The notes beneath the pieces were generated by a model, which saw nothing but the letters and a program-made list of their open reading frames with translations, had not been told where the DNA came from and searched no databases. A DNA stretch of 64,000 nt from Suillus spraguei (lineage: Eukaryota; Basidiomycota; Agaricomycetes; Boletales; Suillaceae). Within the stretch, counting starts at the first letter, position 1. Each line of letters begins with the position of its first letter. Position numbers and translations under genes: made by a program. Below are positions 1 through 11,263 of this stretch, one piece after another. Location of the stretch: positions 1-64,000 of the forward strand of contig JABCPU010000292.1 of the NCBI GenBank assembly GCA_016800925.1, in the 5' to 3' direction.

Positions 1-729
1 CTTCATAGCTCCGCATTTTTGGGCCACCTAGTGTGGGAATTTCCCCCAAAACATCGCCCACTTTGGGAATCTCCTTAATATCAATTGTTCCCACACCCTC
101 CCACCTTACTGCAGCATCATGAGTCCATAATGCCATATTGATACATCAAATTTGCTTTAACTACTGTAAAAGTGGGATACATCAATGTTATAACTCATTT
201 GTGCTTTTGAGCCATTGGTAGCTGATGTATCACATCTGATCCTCCACCAGGCCTTCCTACAATAGTGGGACTCAAAGTAGGGTTTGAGAAAATTGGTAAA
301 GCTTACTAAACTCAGGTAAAGCTCAGTAAAGCTCAACAAAACTCAGTTAGAAACTCAACTGTTACTCTCAGCATACATCAGCACAATAGCAGACATCAAA
401 ATAAGACTTGTGCATTTGGGAGGAATGTGCACTACAAAGTAGGGTGGTATGTGTATAGCCCAAGTGCATAACTAAACTACATTCCAGCTTCATCTGCACT
501 AGGCTTTCTGCTGTTGAAGTCCGACGCACCAGAAGGAGAAGAGAAGGGAATGGCTGAAGAATCCGAGAAGCAAGGCACAAGGGGGAGAAGCTGAGGAACG
601 TGGTTTGAGCGCAAGCCATAATAGGCCAGTGGGATCCAGCACGCTGACATTGGCCGAGGCTCTACAATATATGTCAATGAGTTATGTCTAAATTTTCATT
701 TCTGTTTCACTTACTATAAAGTCCAGTGC
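1..729. other. Unassigned left-edge stretch
   Basis: No gene can be supported here. The reading frames are short and broken. A simple AAAGCTCAGTAAAGCTC-like repetition lies around 298-350. The stretch directly abuts the LTR at 730 and may be relic transposon DNA, but I found no motif that identifies it. Confidence 0.4.
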
Positions 730-1202
730 TGTCACAACCCACAAACGAATTAACACAAGGGCAGAGACTAGGACTCAAACTAAGGTTATCACAAGAAGAG
801 AGAGGAGCAAGGATGTCTTGGATTGCTACAGTTGTAGATACAAGAGGTTTGAACTAAAGAACTACTACAGCGAAACTAGCTAACTATATACACATATTGA
901 AACTGAGATGTAAACTGAGTTTGAAAACTACTAGCCAATCATAAAATAGAAATGAGAATCGTACGATGTGATAGTTGTGACATTGTTATGACATCATATT
1001 CTAGAAGGTTCTAAGATCACGTGATACTATCTTATCTTATCTTATCGATAGCATCATAAAAGATCTCTTCATCTTCATCAGGAAGTTCGGTTATAGAAGC
1101 GGATATGGGATTTCGATAGAGTTTGAGCTTGTCTTAGCGCTGGTTTAGACGCTTTAGGGAAATTGAGAAAAGAGTAATGATTTGTATTTAAAATTCGTGA
1201 CA
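730..1202 (+). mobile_element. LTR of a Copia-type retrotransposon (family L1)
   Basis: A 473-bp unit begins TGTCACAACC and ends CGTGACA, the TG...CA ends expected of an LTR. A near-identical unit stands alone at 40493-40967 and a diverged one is split between 3099-3345 and 11153-11263. A Copia-like gag relic starts about 85 bases downstream, so this is read as the 5' LTR of that element. The five bases before it (AGTGC) do not match the bases after any other copy, so no target duplication can be assigned. Confidence 0.8.
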
Positions 1203-1286
1203 GCGCCGTAGCATAGAAACATCTCAGTTCTTCTTTGAGAGACTGAGATGTGAGTCTATAGATTCTTGTACCATCAGCGTTAACTG

Positions 1287-2110
1287 ATGAAAGCAATAGC
1301 GTACCTTGTCCTTATAGACCTTTCTCCCGCCCTCATTAGCCTCTTATTGCAAGAGGTTATGAGCCCTGACGCTGCCACAGATAACATGCTCCCTTCCACC
1401 AACTCCGCCCTCTTTAACATTCTGAAGCTAGCCGAGGATGGCAGCAACTGGATAACCTACAAAGGAAAAGCGTTGATGGCCATAGGTGTGAGAGGTTTGA
1501 TGCGGTATGCTGATGGTCGTGCAGTAAGACCTGTCCCCTTCGAAATTGAAGAAAAGACCCACAAGGTCATAAAGGCTGATGGGAAGGAGGCGATGGAGGC
1601 AGCGATTGAGGCCATGGACAAGAAAATGGACAAGTACCTCCAAAAGGACTCACTAGTCCGGCAACAGCTCTTCAGTACCATAAGCAACTGCTTGTACCTC
1701 CAGGTACAGGGATTGGAGTCAGCAGCCAAGATCTGGGCTGAAATCTGTGATACACATGAGGGCAAAACAGAGATGGTACAAATGGACTTATGGAGGCATT
1801 TGCAAGAGACCAGGTGCACTGAGCATGGAGATATCAAGGCTCACTTCAGCGAAATGCTGCGCATACAAGAGTGCCTTGCAAGCATGGGGCTGGAATCGAG
1901 AACCGAGACTTTTATGCCATAATTATGGCATCCCTTCCTGAATCATACCGTCCCATGCTGTCATCAATAATGGCCACTGCAAAGATCATGGGCACCCCCT
2001 AAGTCCACACGAACTCATCAGTATGGTAACGGAAGAATATGAGCATCTGCTGCTTACCGATACCCGCCCATCCAAGAAGGGACCAAACTCAGCTCTCTCA
2101 GCTTGAGTTA
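1287..2110 (+). pseudogene. Copia-type gag polyprotein relic
   Basis: The frame reads from about residue 25 as a basidiomycete Copia gag: SNWITYKGKALMAIG near the N-terminus, a WAEICDTHEG region in the middle, then a short-helix domain of the gag-polypeptide (UBN2-like) family. Gag forms the particle that packages retrotransposon RNA. The first frame stops at 1922. The homologous reading then continues in another frame (DFYAIIMASLPESYRP, then ISMVTEEYEH), so there is a frameshift near 1900, followed by an early stop near 2001. Protease, integrase and reverse transcriptase are absent: the internal region ends at an LTR-like repeat at 2168. The natural start is probably the ATG at 1360, where similarity begins. 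The element is dead. Confidence is high for the family and moderate for the exact ends. Confidence 0.75.
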
Positions 2111-2167
2111 ACAATGGGAAAGGCAGGAGCTCGAGCTCTACTGCCTCCCAAACGAATCCTGAGGTGG

Positions 2168-3098
2168 TGTAGCGAGAAAAGTCACGCTGACCGTCAAAAC
2201 CCTGTTTTTCGACAAGCGTCTCGTTAACGTCTGTGGCGGCAACCGAAGAAATTCCTTATAGCGACGAAATAGCATTTTTGCTCCACTAAGGCAGAACCGT
2301 TCTTCTCCGTGAACCCTTACTGGATCCTCACACCGATGCCTCATGTCCCATCCTATTCTGTCTAGAATCCATTGGTGCGTAGTTACCTCGCTTTCCCATT
2401 ACTAAACCTATGGCAGGATTTACCTTACATCTCAAGGGGCCACTGCACGCTGTGCACCTCTTTATTAAGTACCCTGTTTATTTTCCTTCTCGCTACCTGG
2501 ACTCCATAATCATCTCATATGTGCTCGCCTATGTTAAAAAGGACTGAACATACATACCGTTACTTTTACTTCCTGTTACATTCCTTCACTAGGACTTAGT
2601 ATCTGAAACACTCGCTAGTTGCAATCTATTTGCCTTTGAACTCTTCTCCGTTCGAACTTCGCTCATTGATTTAACCGCCAGTGACTTTACCACTGAAGTA
2701 CCTGCGACTTTCGACTTCGCTACTCATAACCAGACCGTGGCCAGTGATCTTGCTGGGTCGTTTTCTCTCTCATCTGTTCCCACTCATACGGAAGTTGCCG
2801 CTACCGCTACCCACACCAGGTAGTAATATCATTTTTGTCTCGCCAAGTAACTTTGTTTTTGCTCTCGCTAGCTAACCGTTGTAGCTATTCTTACTGCGTG
2901 TGTACTGCTGACACCGCACTAGTACCACCGCTAACCTCGGAAGTCGAATCCTCATTGCCATATTAGTACTTGTTGTTTCCTTCGCACTAACTTGAAGGAA
3001 TTGCTTCTATTTGCAGTCCTCTTGGGTCAACATCTCACTCGGCCTTCAGTAGGATTACATGCGCTTATACTTAGGCCAGCGCTAGTTTCTTTGTTTCA
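2168..3098 (-). mobile_element. Solo-LTR-like repeat, family L2, copy 1
   Basis: A 931-bp repeat starts TGTAGCGAGAAAAGTCACG and ends near TTTGTTTCA. It matches, in inverted orientation, the repeat at 4184-6099 once the nested insertion there is removed. It has no coding capacity. The left flank (GTGG) and right flank (CTGA) do not match, and the DNA to its right is the truncated interior of another LTR, so the locus has probably lost sequence after insertion. Confidence 0.65.
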
Positions 3099-3345
3099 CT
3101 GACTACAAACTAGCTAACTATATACACATATTAAAACTGAGATACAAATTGAGTTTGAAATTACTAGCCAATCATAAAATAGAAATGAGAATCATTCATA
3201 TGATGTGATGGTTGTGACATAGTGATGATATCATAATGACATCATAGTTCTAGAAGGTTCTGAGATCACGTGACACTATCTAATCTTATCTTATCCAATA
3301 GCATCATACCATATCTCTTCATCTTCATCAGGGAGTCTGGTTATA
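3099..3345 (+). mobile_element. Left part of a split LTR (family L1)
   Basis: From about 3105 the sequence follows the L1 LTR (actagctaactatatacac, then the TTCTAGAAGGTTCTgAGATCACGTGA region), starting about 140 bases into the unit. The match breaks exactly at 3345 and resumes at 11153. The 7.8-kb TIR transposon at 3346-11152 is therefore inserted inside this LTR, with TA on each side. Confidence 0.75.
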
Positions 3346-4183
3346 TGGTGCGCGTCACTTGGGCACCACCAATTTTGTGCTAACATCTTACCATCTCAGA
3401 AAACATCAGAATTTTATTTCCTCTTACAAAAAATGTTCCTTTCAATGAGATGAACAAAACTGTAAGAGCAATTTTCAATCCAGTCAAATTTGACGGAAAT
3501 AATTTTTTTGTTGGCAGTCAGATTGGCCACTTGCTATCTACCCTACCTACAGTCAGTCGAAAAGTTGTGCTACAGTCTCTGGAACCCATCTGTGGGACTT
3601 ATACTTGGTTGAACTGAATTGCTGGACCTTTAGCTGCCACTCCTTGGTCCCAAGCCCTGACCAATAGGCATCCAACCACCTGTGAGTCCAATGTTCCCAT
3701 AAGCGGATAGTCTGCAATGAAACGGATGCCAATGCTTGTGGCATATTGGCCTTCAACCCATCAAATGTATAGTCACAGTGCTTGCAAAGGTACCTCTTGA
3801 CTTTTCCCCAGAAAAACTCGATGAAGTTCAGCTCACAATGGAACTTTGGTAAGAATATGCAAAGATGACTGGCGCCCTCAATGATCTCCTGAACAAGTGA
3901 ATGCTGCTCCTGAAAATCGGGCTGCAATTCCAGTATGCACTTGTTGCAGCAATGAGTAGCATCTGCCTCGCACTTTGATTTACATTTGCCGCGCCGACGC
4001 TCATATAAGCCATGTTCAGTCAGAACGGCCTTGACACCCTTTGGCTCGCCAGGATGTTCAGGATGGTCAGGTGGGTATGTCATTTCCTGCTCGACTGGAT
4101 ACCATCATGGATAAACCATCCATTCCGCATGCTGGCCTGTTTCCCCCCTGGATGAATATTCATGTGGCTGACAAGAAGAGTGT

Positions 4184-6099
4184 TGAAATGAAGAAACTAG
4201 CGCTGGCCTAAGTATAAGCCAGCATTAATCCTACTGAAGGCGTGAGTGAGATGTTCGACCCAAGAGGACTGCAAATAGAAGCAATTCCTTCAAAGTTAGT
4301 GCGAAGGAAACAACAAAGTACTAATATGGCAATGAGGATTCCAACTTCCGAGGTTAGCGGCAAAGCAGTATATCGGTGGTACTAGCGTGGTGTCAGCGGT
4401 ACACGTGCGGTAAGGATAGCTGCAATGGTTAGCTAGTGAGAGCAAGGACAAAGTTACTTGAGCGAGATGAAAATGTTAATACTACCGGCGGTGCAGTAGC
4501 GGTAGCGGCAACTCCATATGAGTGAGAACGCAGGTGAGAGAGAAAACGACCCAGCAAGATCACTGGCCACGGTCTGGTTATGAGTGGCGAAGTCGAAAGT
4601 TGTGCGGTACTTTGAGTGGTAAAGTTACCGGCGATTAAATCTAAGAGCGATGTTTGAATGGAGGAGAGTTCAAAAGCAAATGGATTGTGACTAGCGAGCA
4701 TTTCAGATACTAAGTCCTAGTGAAGGGATGTAACAGTGTAAAGATACAACCTAGCTTGGGCTGTAGATAAACCACTGCCTAAACTAGTATGTTAGTCTTG
4801 TGCTCCGTCTAGTCTGCTTCACTTGTAAGAACAAGAGCGTTCGACCCTAAAGGGGGATGCCTATTTAGTATGGTCAAGTTCGAGTCTAACTTATTTGGAA
4901 ACAAGCGTCGTGGTCAGCAGAAAGGTGCCGCAGTCAGCAATGATACCACCAGAACTAGCATTGTGAGTAGCGGTGCTACTGTCGTCAGATAAGGTCAGTA
5001 ACAGTAGGTTGAACGAGCAATGTTGAGCGGTGGTCTCAGTGGTAGCGTAAGGTTGTGAGCAGTGCAAAGAAATAGTAAAGAAGTCCGCAGTACTTTCAGT
5101 GGTAAAGTAGTGGAGCATGAGAAGTTCAGTCAAAAGTAACAATCAAAAGTCCATCGATATGCCAGCGGTAACGGAGAACGAGCGTGATGTATTAACGAGC
5201 GATAAGGGAACTTTAAAGACTATGTCCACTACTGGGTTGATCCAGAGCAGACAATAATCCTGACCTATAGTACTGCAATGGTGTAAAATCAGGTACTGTA
5301 TCGTGTGGGGTACGCGGTGCTTATATCCTAATTCTATGTACTCGGAATACTCTAGGCGAGATTAGTAGCGCTGGAGTGTAGTAACCGCCATAAGTATACA
5401 TAGCGCGAGGCGCTGCGGCATGAGGCAACATGTAATAACGCTTGCCGTGGAATCAGTGATAACAAACAGGAAACAAACTATGCACCAAATGGAGCTATGC
5501 AGACGCGGCAAGGACATGGAAGGACATCAGTCATGGAACAAGGTGCGCAGTCGGTACGGTGTGCGGTAAGTGTGGGATGCTGCCGGTACTGCTAAAGGGG
5601 TAAGATGGCCATGGACAAGTGTTATCTCCTGTAGATGTGAGACGAGTGTCAAAATATGGGTTTTAAGCCCAGCCCAATATGTTCATTACAATGGGAAGTA
5701 AAAGTAATGGTATGTATGTTCAGTCCTTTTTAACATATGCGAGCACATACGAGATAGCTATGCGAGTCCAGTAGCGAGAAGGAAAATAAACAGGGTACTT
5801 AATAAAGAGGTGCACAGTGTGCAGCGGCCCCTTGAGATGTAAGGTAAATCCTGCCGTAGATTTAGTAATGGCAGAAGTGAGGTAACTACGCACCAATGGA
5901 TTCTAGATGGAATAGGACAGGACATGAGGGCATCAGCGCGAGGATCTGGTAAGGGTTCACAAGAGAAGAACGGTTCCGCCTTAGCGGAGCGAAAGGGCTA
6001 TTTCGTTGCTATAGGGAATTTCTTCGGTTGCCGCCGCAGACATTAATGAGAGCTTGTCAAAAATGGGGTTTTGACGCCAGCGTGACTTTTCTTGCTACA
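4184..6099 (+). mobile_element. Solo-LTR-like repeat, family L2, copy 2 (with nested copy)
   Basis: Once the nested repeat at 4737-5690 is set aside, about 960 bases match the repeat at 2168-3098 in inverted orientation. It interrupts the transposase between codons for AYAEDA and the following LL. The flanks are GTGT (4180-4183) and GCGT (6100-6103), a 4-bp duplication differing by one C-to-T change at a CpG. There is no coding capacity. Confidence 0.7.
4737..5690 (+). mobile_element. Solo-LTR-like repeat, family L3, copy A
   Basis: A 954-bp unit begins TGTAAAGATACAACC and ends GTTCATTACA. It lies inside the L2 copy at 4184-6099. The empty site can be read in the other L2 copy near 2570, and it shows a clean insertion. 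The flanks are ACAG (4733-4736) and ATGG (5691-5694); both derive by single transitions from ACGG. The interior is rich in short GCGGTA-type repetitions and has no gene. Confidence 0.7.
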
Positions 6100-6281
6100 G
6101 CGTCCTCAGCATATGCTGAATGTCTTTGAGAGTTGTCAATGAGGAATAGTGCTTGATATCCGGGATCATGAGCACGCTCAAATGCAGGGATGATTTTTTC
6201 AGTAAGCTGAGAGTGAACAAATGAGATATTTTATACAGGCACAGCGATGATGACCAACCTGAGTGCAGAAATTCTCACCAC

Positions 6282-7157
6282 TGTAAAGATACAATCTAGC
6301 CTGGGCTGTAGATGAACCACGGCCTAAACTAGTATGCGAGTCTTGCGCTCTGTCTAGTCTGCTTCACTTGCAAAGCAAGAGCGTTCGACCCTAAAGGGAA
6401 TGCTAAGTTAATATAGTTCAATAATGCCCAACCTGTGGTGCAAGACTGCCATCAGAGGTAGCGAGATGCTAGTGGTGACCTCCGCTCTGTGGGAAAGTAG
6501 CGGTAAAGTAGCGGTAGAGCGCGGGAAGATAGCAGTAAAGTAGCGGTAGTGTGAGTGGTAGTGCGTGTGGTAAAACTGCGGTAAGGCGTGGGAAACTGGC
6601 GGTAAAACAAGCGGTGAAGCGTGGGAAAGCAGTAAAGAGTGGTGGTGCATGCAGCAGTAAAACAATTCTTAAGAGATAGTGACTTCGGCGAAAGACTTTA
6701 TTCTGTTAGAGACAGTAGTGGTGACAATTCCTAAGTACCATGTGTACCATAGAGGGAAAAGTAAAAGTACTGGAATGTGCGAAGAGTCCTTTTTTTAACA
6801 TGTACCGTGAACAGCCGGAATACATAGCGAGAACGGTAGCGAGATAGAGATATTTAGCTAAGAGGCACGCAGCGAGCAAGCGGTGTCACGGAAGGTAAGG
6901 TAAGTCTTGCCATAGCTTTAGTAACGGCGGAAACGAACATGCTACGCACCAATGGATCTTAGACGGAAATGGAATGGACAGGAGGACATTGGTAGCGAGA
7001 TTCAGTAAGGGGCAAGGATCCATGGAGCGAAAATGGTACCAGCGAAGCGAAAAGGGGCAATGCTCACTATAGGGTTTTCTTGGTAGCCGCTGTAGGCAGT
7101 AATGAGAAACTTGTGTAAAACAGCACTTTCATGGTCAGTGTGACTTTGTTCGCTACA
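6282..7157 (+). mobile_element. Solo-LTR-like repeat, L3/L2-related, copy 3
   Basis: An 876-bp unit begins TGTAAAGATACAATC like L3, but its final ~100 bases (to GTTCGCTACA) resemble the inverted start of L2. It therefore looks like an intermediate subfamily. It interrupts the transposase within the GYW-GENF region. The flanks are CCAC (6278-6281) and CCGC (7158-7161). Many TAGCGGTAAAG-like direct repeats lie at 6480-6620. No gene is present. Confidence 0.65.
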
Positions 7158-7629
7158 CCGCACCAATAACCTTCATGGTTCTTGCCATATTCCATTGTTT
7201 CTCCTGCTTCAACCAAGTGACCAACTGTGGAGCAGATAACATCACTTCAGTGAAGCCCTCGGCCTGCTCCCTTTTTCCACAGATAAAATTCATGATCATT
7301 GGCCTGTGCCGTCATCTCATCTGCACAGAGAACCAAACAACATTCAACATAATTTGAAGGATTGGCTGGTACTTCAGTATTGATGTCACCAACAGTGAAT
7401 TGAATCAATCTGTCTTCACAGGCTTTCATAAAAGGCAAGAATTGTTGTTGGCAATAGTGGATGACATCTGGACAGTCATGTCCATCAAAATAGAGACCCT
7501 TCCAGTGTTTGAGGAAATGAAAACCTTCACTCCAAAGCCATCGACAAGCAGTGCTCAGTGAAATGCCTCAGCCAACCTTCAGATGGATACGAGGGAATAA
7601 TTCAAGCTCCATATACTTCTTGAGACTGC

Positions 7630-9550
7630 TGTAACAAACATATTGGTGCTGGGCTTAAAACCCCATATTTTGATACTCATCTCACATCTACAGGAGTTAC
7701 CACTTGTCCATGGCCATCTTACCCCTTTAGCAGTACCGGCAGCATCCCACGCTTACCGCACACCGTACTGACTGCTGCACCACATTCCACGTACCGATGT
7801 CCTTCCATGTCCTTGCCATGTCCGCATAGCTCCATTTGGTGCGTCGTTTGTTTTCTGTTCATTATCACTGATTTGACGGCAAGCCTTATTACATGTTGCC
7901 TCGTGCTGCAGCGCCTCGCGCTATGTTTACTTACGGTGGTTACTACACTCCAGTGCTACTGATCTCACCTAGAGTATTCCGAGTACATACGATTTAGGAT
8001 ATAAGCACCGCGTACCCCGCACGATACAGGTACCTGATTTTACACCATTGCACGTACTATAGGTCAGGATTATTGTCTGGCTCTGGATCAACCCAGTAGT
8101 GGACTTAGTCTTTAAAGTTTCCTTATCGCTCATTAATACATCACACTTGTTCCCCGTTACCACTGGCATACCGCTGGACTTTTGACTGTTACCTTGACTG
8201 AACTTCTCATGCACCGCTACTTTACCACTGAAAGTACTGTGGACTTCTTTACTGTTTCCTTGCACCGCTCGCAACCTTACCACTGTAAAGATACAACCTA
8301 GCTTTGGCTGTAGATAAACCACTGCCTAAACTAGTATGTTAGTCTTGCGCTCAATCTAGTCTGCTTCACTTGTAAGAACAAGAGTGTTCGACCCTAAAGG
8401 GGGATGCCTATTTAGTATGGTCAAGTCCGAGTCTAACTTATTTGCGAAACAAGCGTCGAGGTCAGCAGTAAGTTGCCGTGGTCAGTGATGATACCGCCGG
8501 AACTAGCGTCATGAGTAGCAGTGCTACCGTCGTTGAGATAAGGTCAGTAACAGTAGCGTTGAGCGAGCGATGTTGAGCGGTGGTCTCAGCGGTAGTGGTA
8601 AGGTTGCGAGCAGTGCAAAGAAACAGTAAAGAAGTCTGCGGTACTTTCAGCGGTAAAGTAGCAGAGTGTGGGAAGTTCAGTCAAAGTAACAATCAAAAGT
8701 CCAGCGGTAACAGAGAACGAGCGTGATGAATTAACAAGCAATAAGGGAACTTTAAAGACTATGTCCACTACTGGGTAGATCCAGAGCTAGACAGTAATCC
8801 TGACCTATAGTACGTGCAATGGGGTAAAATCAGGTACTGTATCGTGCGGGGTACGCGGTGCTTATATCCTAATTTGTATGTACTTGGAATACTCTAGGTG
8901 AGATCAGTAGCGCTGGTGTGTAGTAACCGCTGTAAGTAAACATAGCGTGAGGCACTGTGGCACGAGGCAACATGTAATAATGCTTGCCGTGGAATCAGTG
9001 ATAACGAACAGAAAACAAACTACACACCAAATGGAGCTATGTGGATGTGGTAAGGACATGGAAGGACATCAGTTTGTGGAATGAGGTGCGGCAGTCGGTA
9101 CGGTGTGCGGTAAGCGTGGGATGCCGCCGGTACTGCTAAAGGGGTAAGACGGCCATGGACAAGTGTTATCTCCTGTAGATGTGAGACGAGTGTCAAAATA
9201 TGGGGTTTTAAGCCCAGCGCCAATATGTTCGTTACACCGCTACCACTGAGACCACCGCTCGACATCGCTCGCTCGATGCAACCGTTACTGACCTTATCTC
9301 GACCATGGAAGCACCGCTACTCACGACACTAGTTCCGGCGGTATCATCACTGACCGTGGCAACTTACCGCTGACCACAACACTTGTTTCACACATAAGAT
9401 AGGCTCGAACTTGACCATACTAATAGGCATCCCCCTTTAGGGTCGAACGCTCTTGTTCTTACAAGTGAAGCAGACTAGACGGAGCACAAGACTCACATAC
9501 TAGTTTAGGCAGTGGTTTATCTACAGCCCAAGCTAGGTTGTATCTTTACA
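7630..9550 (-). mobile_element. Solo-LTR-like repeat, family L3, copy C (split by copy B)
   Basis: The two arms, 7630-8283 and 9237-9550, together form one inverted L3 unit running from TGTAAC at 7630 to CTTTACA at 9550. The unit at 8284-9236 is inserted between them. Copy C interrupts the transposase at the EMPCG-KKYMEL junction. The flanks are CTGC (7626-7629) and CCAC (9551-9554); each is one transition from CCGC. Confidence 0.7.
8284..9236 (+). mobile_element. Solo-LTR-like repeat, family L3, copy B
   Basis: A 953-bp unit, TGTAAAGATACAACC to GTTCGTTACA, is very similar to copy A. It sits inside an inverted member of its own family (7630-9550). The flanks are CCAC (8280-8283) and CCGC (9237-9240). 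The resulting palindromic arrangement makes long hairpins possible. There is no coding capacity. Confidence 0.7.
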
Positions 9551-11152
9551 CCACAAGGCATTTCTTCTTCAACAAGGCTTTGTGCATATTTCACAGCCTC
9601 AGTAGGGATAAGCTTATCTTGGGAGAGTTGAATGAGCTTTTCTGGATTTACAACCCATTTTTTTGAGTGGACATATGCACACAGCTCAGCAGCAATGGTG
9701 GGATCACCAAGAAGGGAGTACACCTTTGCATGTCAACCTTGCAAAGATTCAGGGAGTTTGTTATTTGCCACCCATAGCCTGGTCCAGCTGTGCACTTGGC
9801 GGCCACCCCATTTTGCAGCAAATCCATGACTTTCTGCTGCTCTCTGTGATGCATCAATGGAGAGACAATTCTTCTTGCTGACCATAGTCAGGTAACTTTG
9901 AATCAAGCATGCACATTTCACCTGCAACCCATTTGGACCTCCAACAAACGCCGTTTTTTTTTGCCTTCAAAAGCTTTTCTATCGAGGTCAATGCCTTCTT
10001 CATCTCCTCAAGTTGGGTTTCCTTTCCCAGCCTTCTCTGCTCACAGTAAAGCACATCAAGCTTGTGCCATTTCAATCTTGGAACAATTGGCTGACAACTA
10101 TTTTGGGGTGCCGCAGTACCACTACCACCATCACTATCATCACTATCGGATTCTGTCTCGTCATCTGATTCATCAGAGAGGTAACACAATTGGTGACTGG
10201 CAGCCAGTAGTGACTCAGTGTCAGGAAATTTGATTTCTGGGGCTGAAGAGATGGGGAGGGTGGATGACATCTTGGGCGTGCAAACATATTGCGCATCATG
10301 GTGACTTGTGGATTATCTCTTATGAACAGTGAGTGACTCAGATGTTATTCAATATCCAAACTTCAATACTCACAAAGTTTTTCTCTTTTCACGGTATTCT
10401 GCAAGCTCTCTTGCAGCCTTATCATGCCTCCTCTTTGTTCGGCCTGAGTGGCCATTATATCCAAGTGCCCTGTTTTTCTCTGCCCTCTCCCATTCTACTG
10501 CCGTCTTCTTCTCAAACAAGGGAATAGCCACTGGGTAGCCATGAAGACTTTCAGCTTCGACTCTGAGAGCAGCCAGGTTTTCTTCCAAATCATTGCCCCC
10601 AAGTTCACAGAGGCTTTCTCCATCGGACCACTCACTCTCTGATGTATCCGGTTTGTAATCTGAGTCACTATCTGAGTAGTAATTTGTATTGATGCCACCC
10701 AGGTATCCACAGTCAGACTTGTCATCTGAGTCAATTTCTATTGGGACATACACTGCACCATGGGACCCCACATTATGCGCACTCGAGTCATCGTGTTCAG
10801 CGTCAATGATACACTGTGTTCTGCTTGTGAATGAGATGGAGGAATGGGCTTATTGGGCCAATGAGCTGCACGAGCCTGAGTAGCTTTGATGTTGTTGTGT
10901 TTTTTGGTCATTTTACCAGGTAGAATGTAGACTTGAACGAGACAGTTACTATGTATTGCATGCATGACATATTTTGTGCTCAGGCTGAAGTCTACAACAA
11001 CAATATTGAAGCAGATTCTCCATCCTCTGCGGTCAACTTTGACAGTGCACTGTAGGGTTACCATAATAGGTTTAGAGTTAGGGTTAGCTTTTCAAACCTC
11101 GAGCCAATTTGGCCTCTGCACACAATTGGTGGTGCCTAAGTGACGCACACCA

Positions 11153-11263
11153 TAGAAGCAATTGTAGGGATTTTGATAGGGTTAGGGTTTGTCTTAGTGC
11201 TGGGTTTAGGCGCTTTAGGGAAATTCAAGAAAGAATAATGGTTTGTGTTTGGTATTTGTGACA
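11153..11263 (+). mobile_element. Right part of the split LTR (family L1)
   Basis: Starting with TAGAAGCAATTG, the sequence resumes the L1 LTR exactly where it stopped at 3345 and ends in TTTGTGACA at 11263. On the far side the DNA reads straight into a Harbinger transposase relic, so the LTR inserted into that gene or next to it. Confidence 0.75.

Larger units (their letters stand above)
3553..10911 (-). pseudogene. DDE transposase, in pieces
   Basis: This is the transposase of the surrounding TIR element, readable in order on the minus strand. An acidic N-terminal region starts near 10911 and runs through an SDSDSDYKPDTSESEW stretch at about 10660-10600. An Asp/Ser-rich coiled segment follows at 10270-9854, then a helical region at 9850-9551. 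Next come a segment with DEMTAQAND near 7300, the catalytic IDNSQRHSAYAED block near 6120, and the C-terminal FLPKFHCELNFIEFFWG block near 3840. Gaps in the homology coincide exactly with LTR-like insertions at 7630-9550, 6282-7157 and 4184-6099. Short introns with GT...AG ends occur, for example before LTEKIIPAFERAHD near 6200. Small frameshifts are also present. The family is widespread in basidiomycetes and known only as a transposase. Confidence 0.75.
3346..11152 (-). mobile_element. TIR DNA transposon inserted at TA (Tc1/mariner-IS630-like superfamily)
   Basis: The left end reads TGGTGCGCGTCACTTGGGCA and the inverted right end TGGTGTGCGTCACTTAGGCA. The similarity continues for about 35 bases with only a few mismatches. 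Both ends sit at a TA (3344-3345 and 11153-11154) inside an otherwise continuous LTR sequence, which defines the ends and a TA target duplication. It carries one minus-strand transposase gene, now broken by several later LTR-like insertions. TA duplication plus the FLPKFHCELNFIE block point to the Tc1/mariner-IS630 superfamily. The exact clade is not resolved. Confidence 0.8.

Noticed and set aside
11060..11095. GGGTTAGGGTTAG-like text resembling a telomere repeat
   Set aside because: Only two units, inside the end of the TIR transposon. A similar phrase occurs in the adjoining LTR at 11180. It is not an interstitial telomere array.
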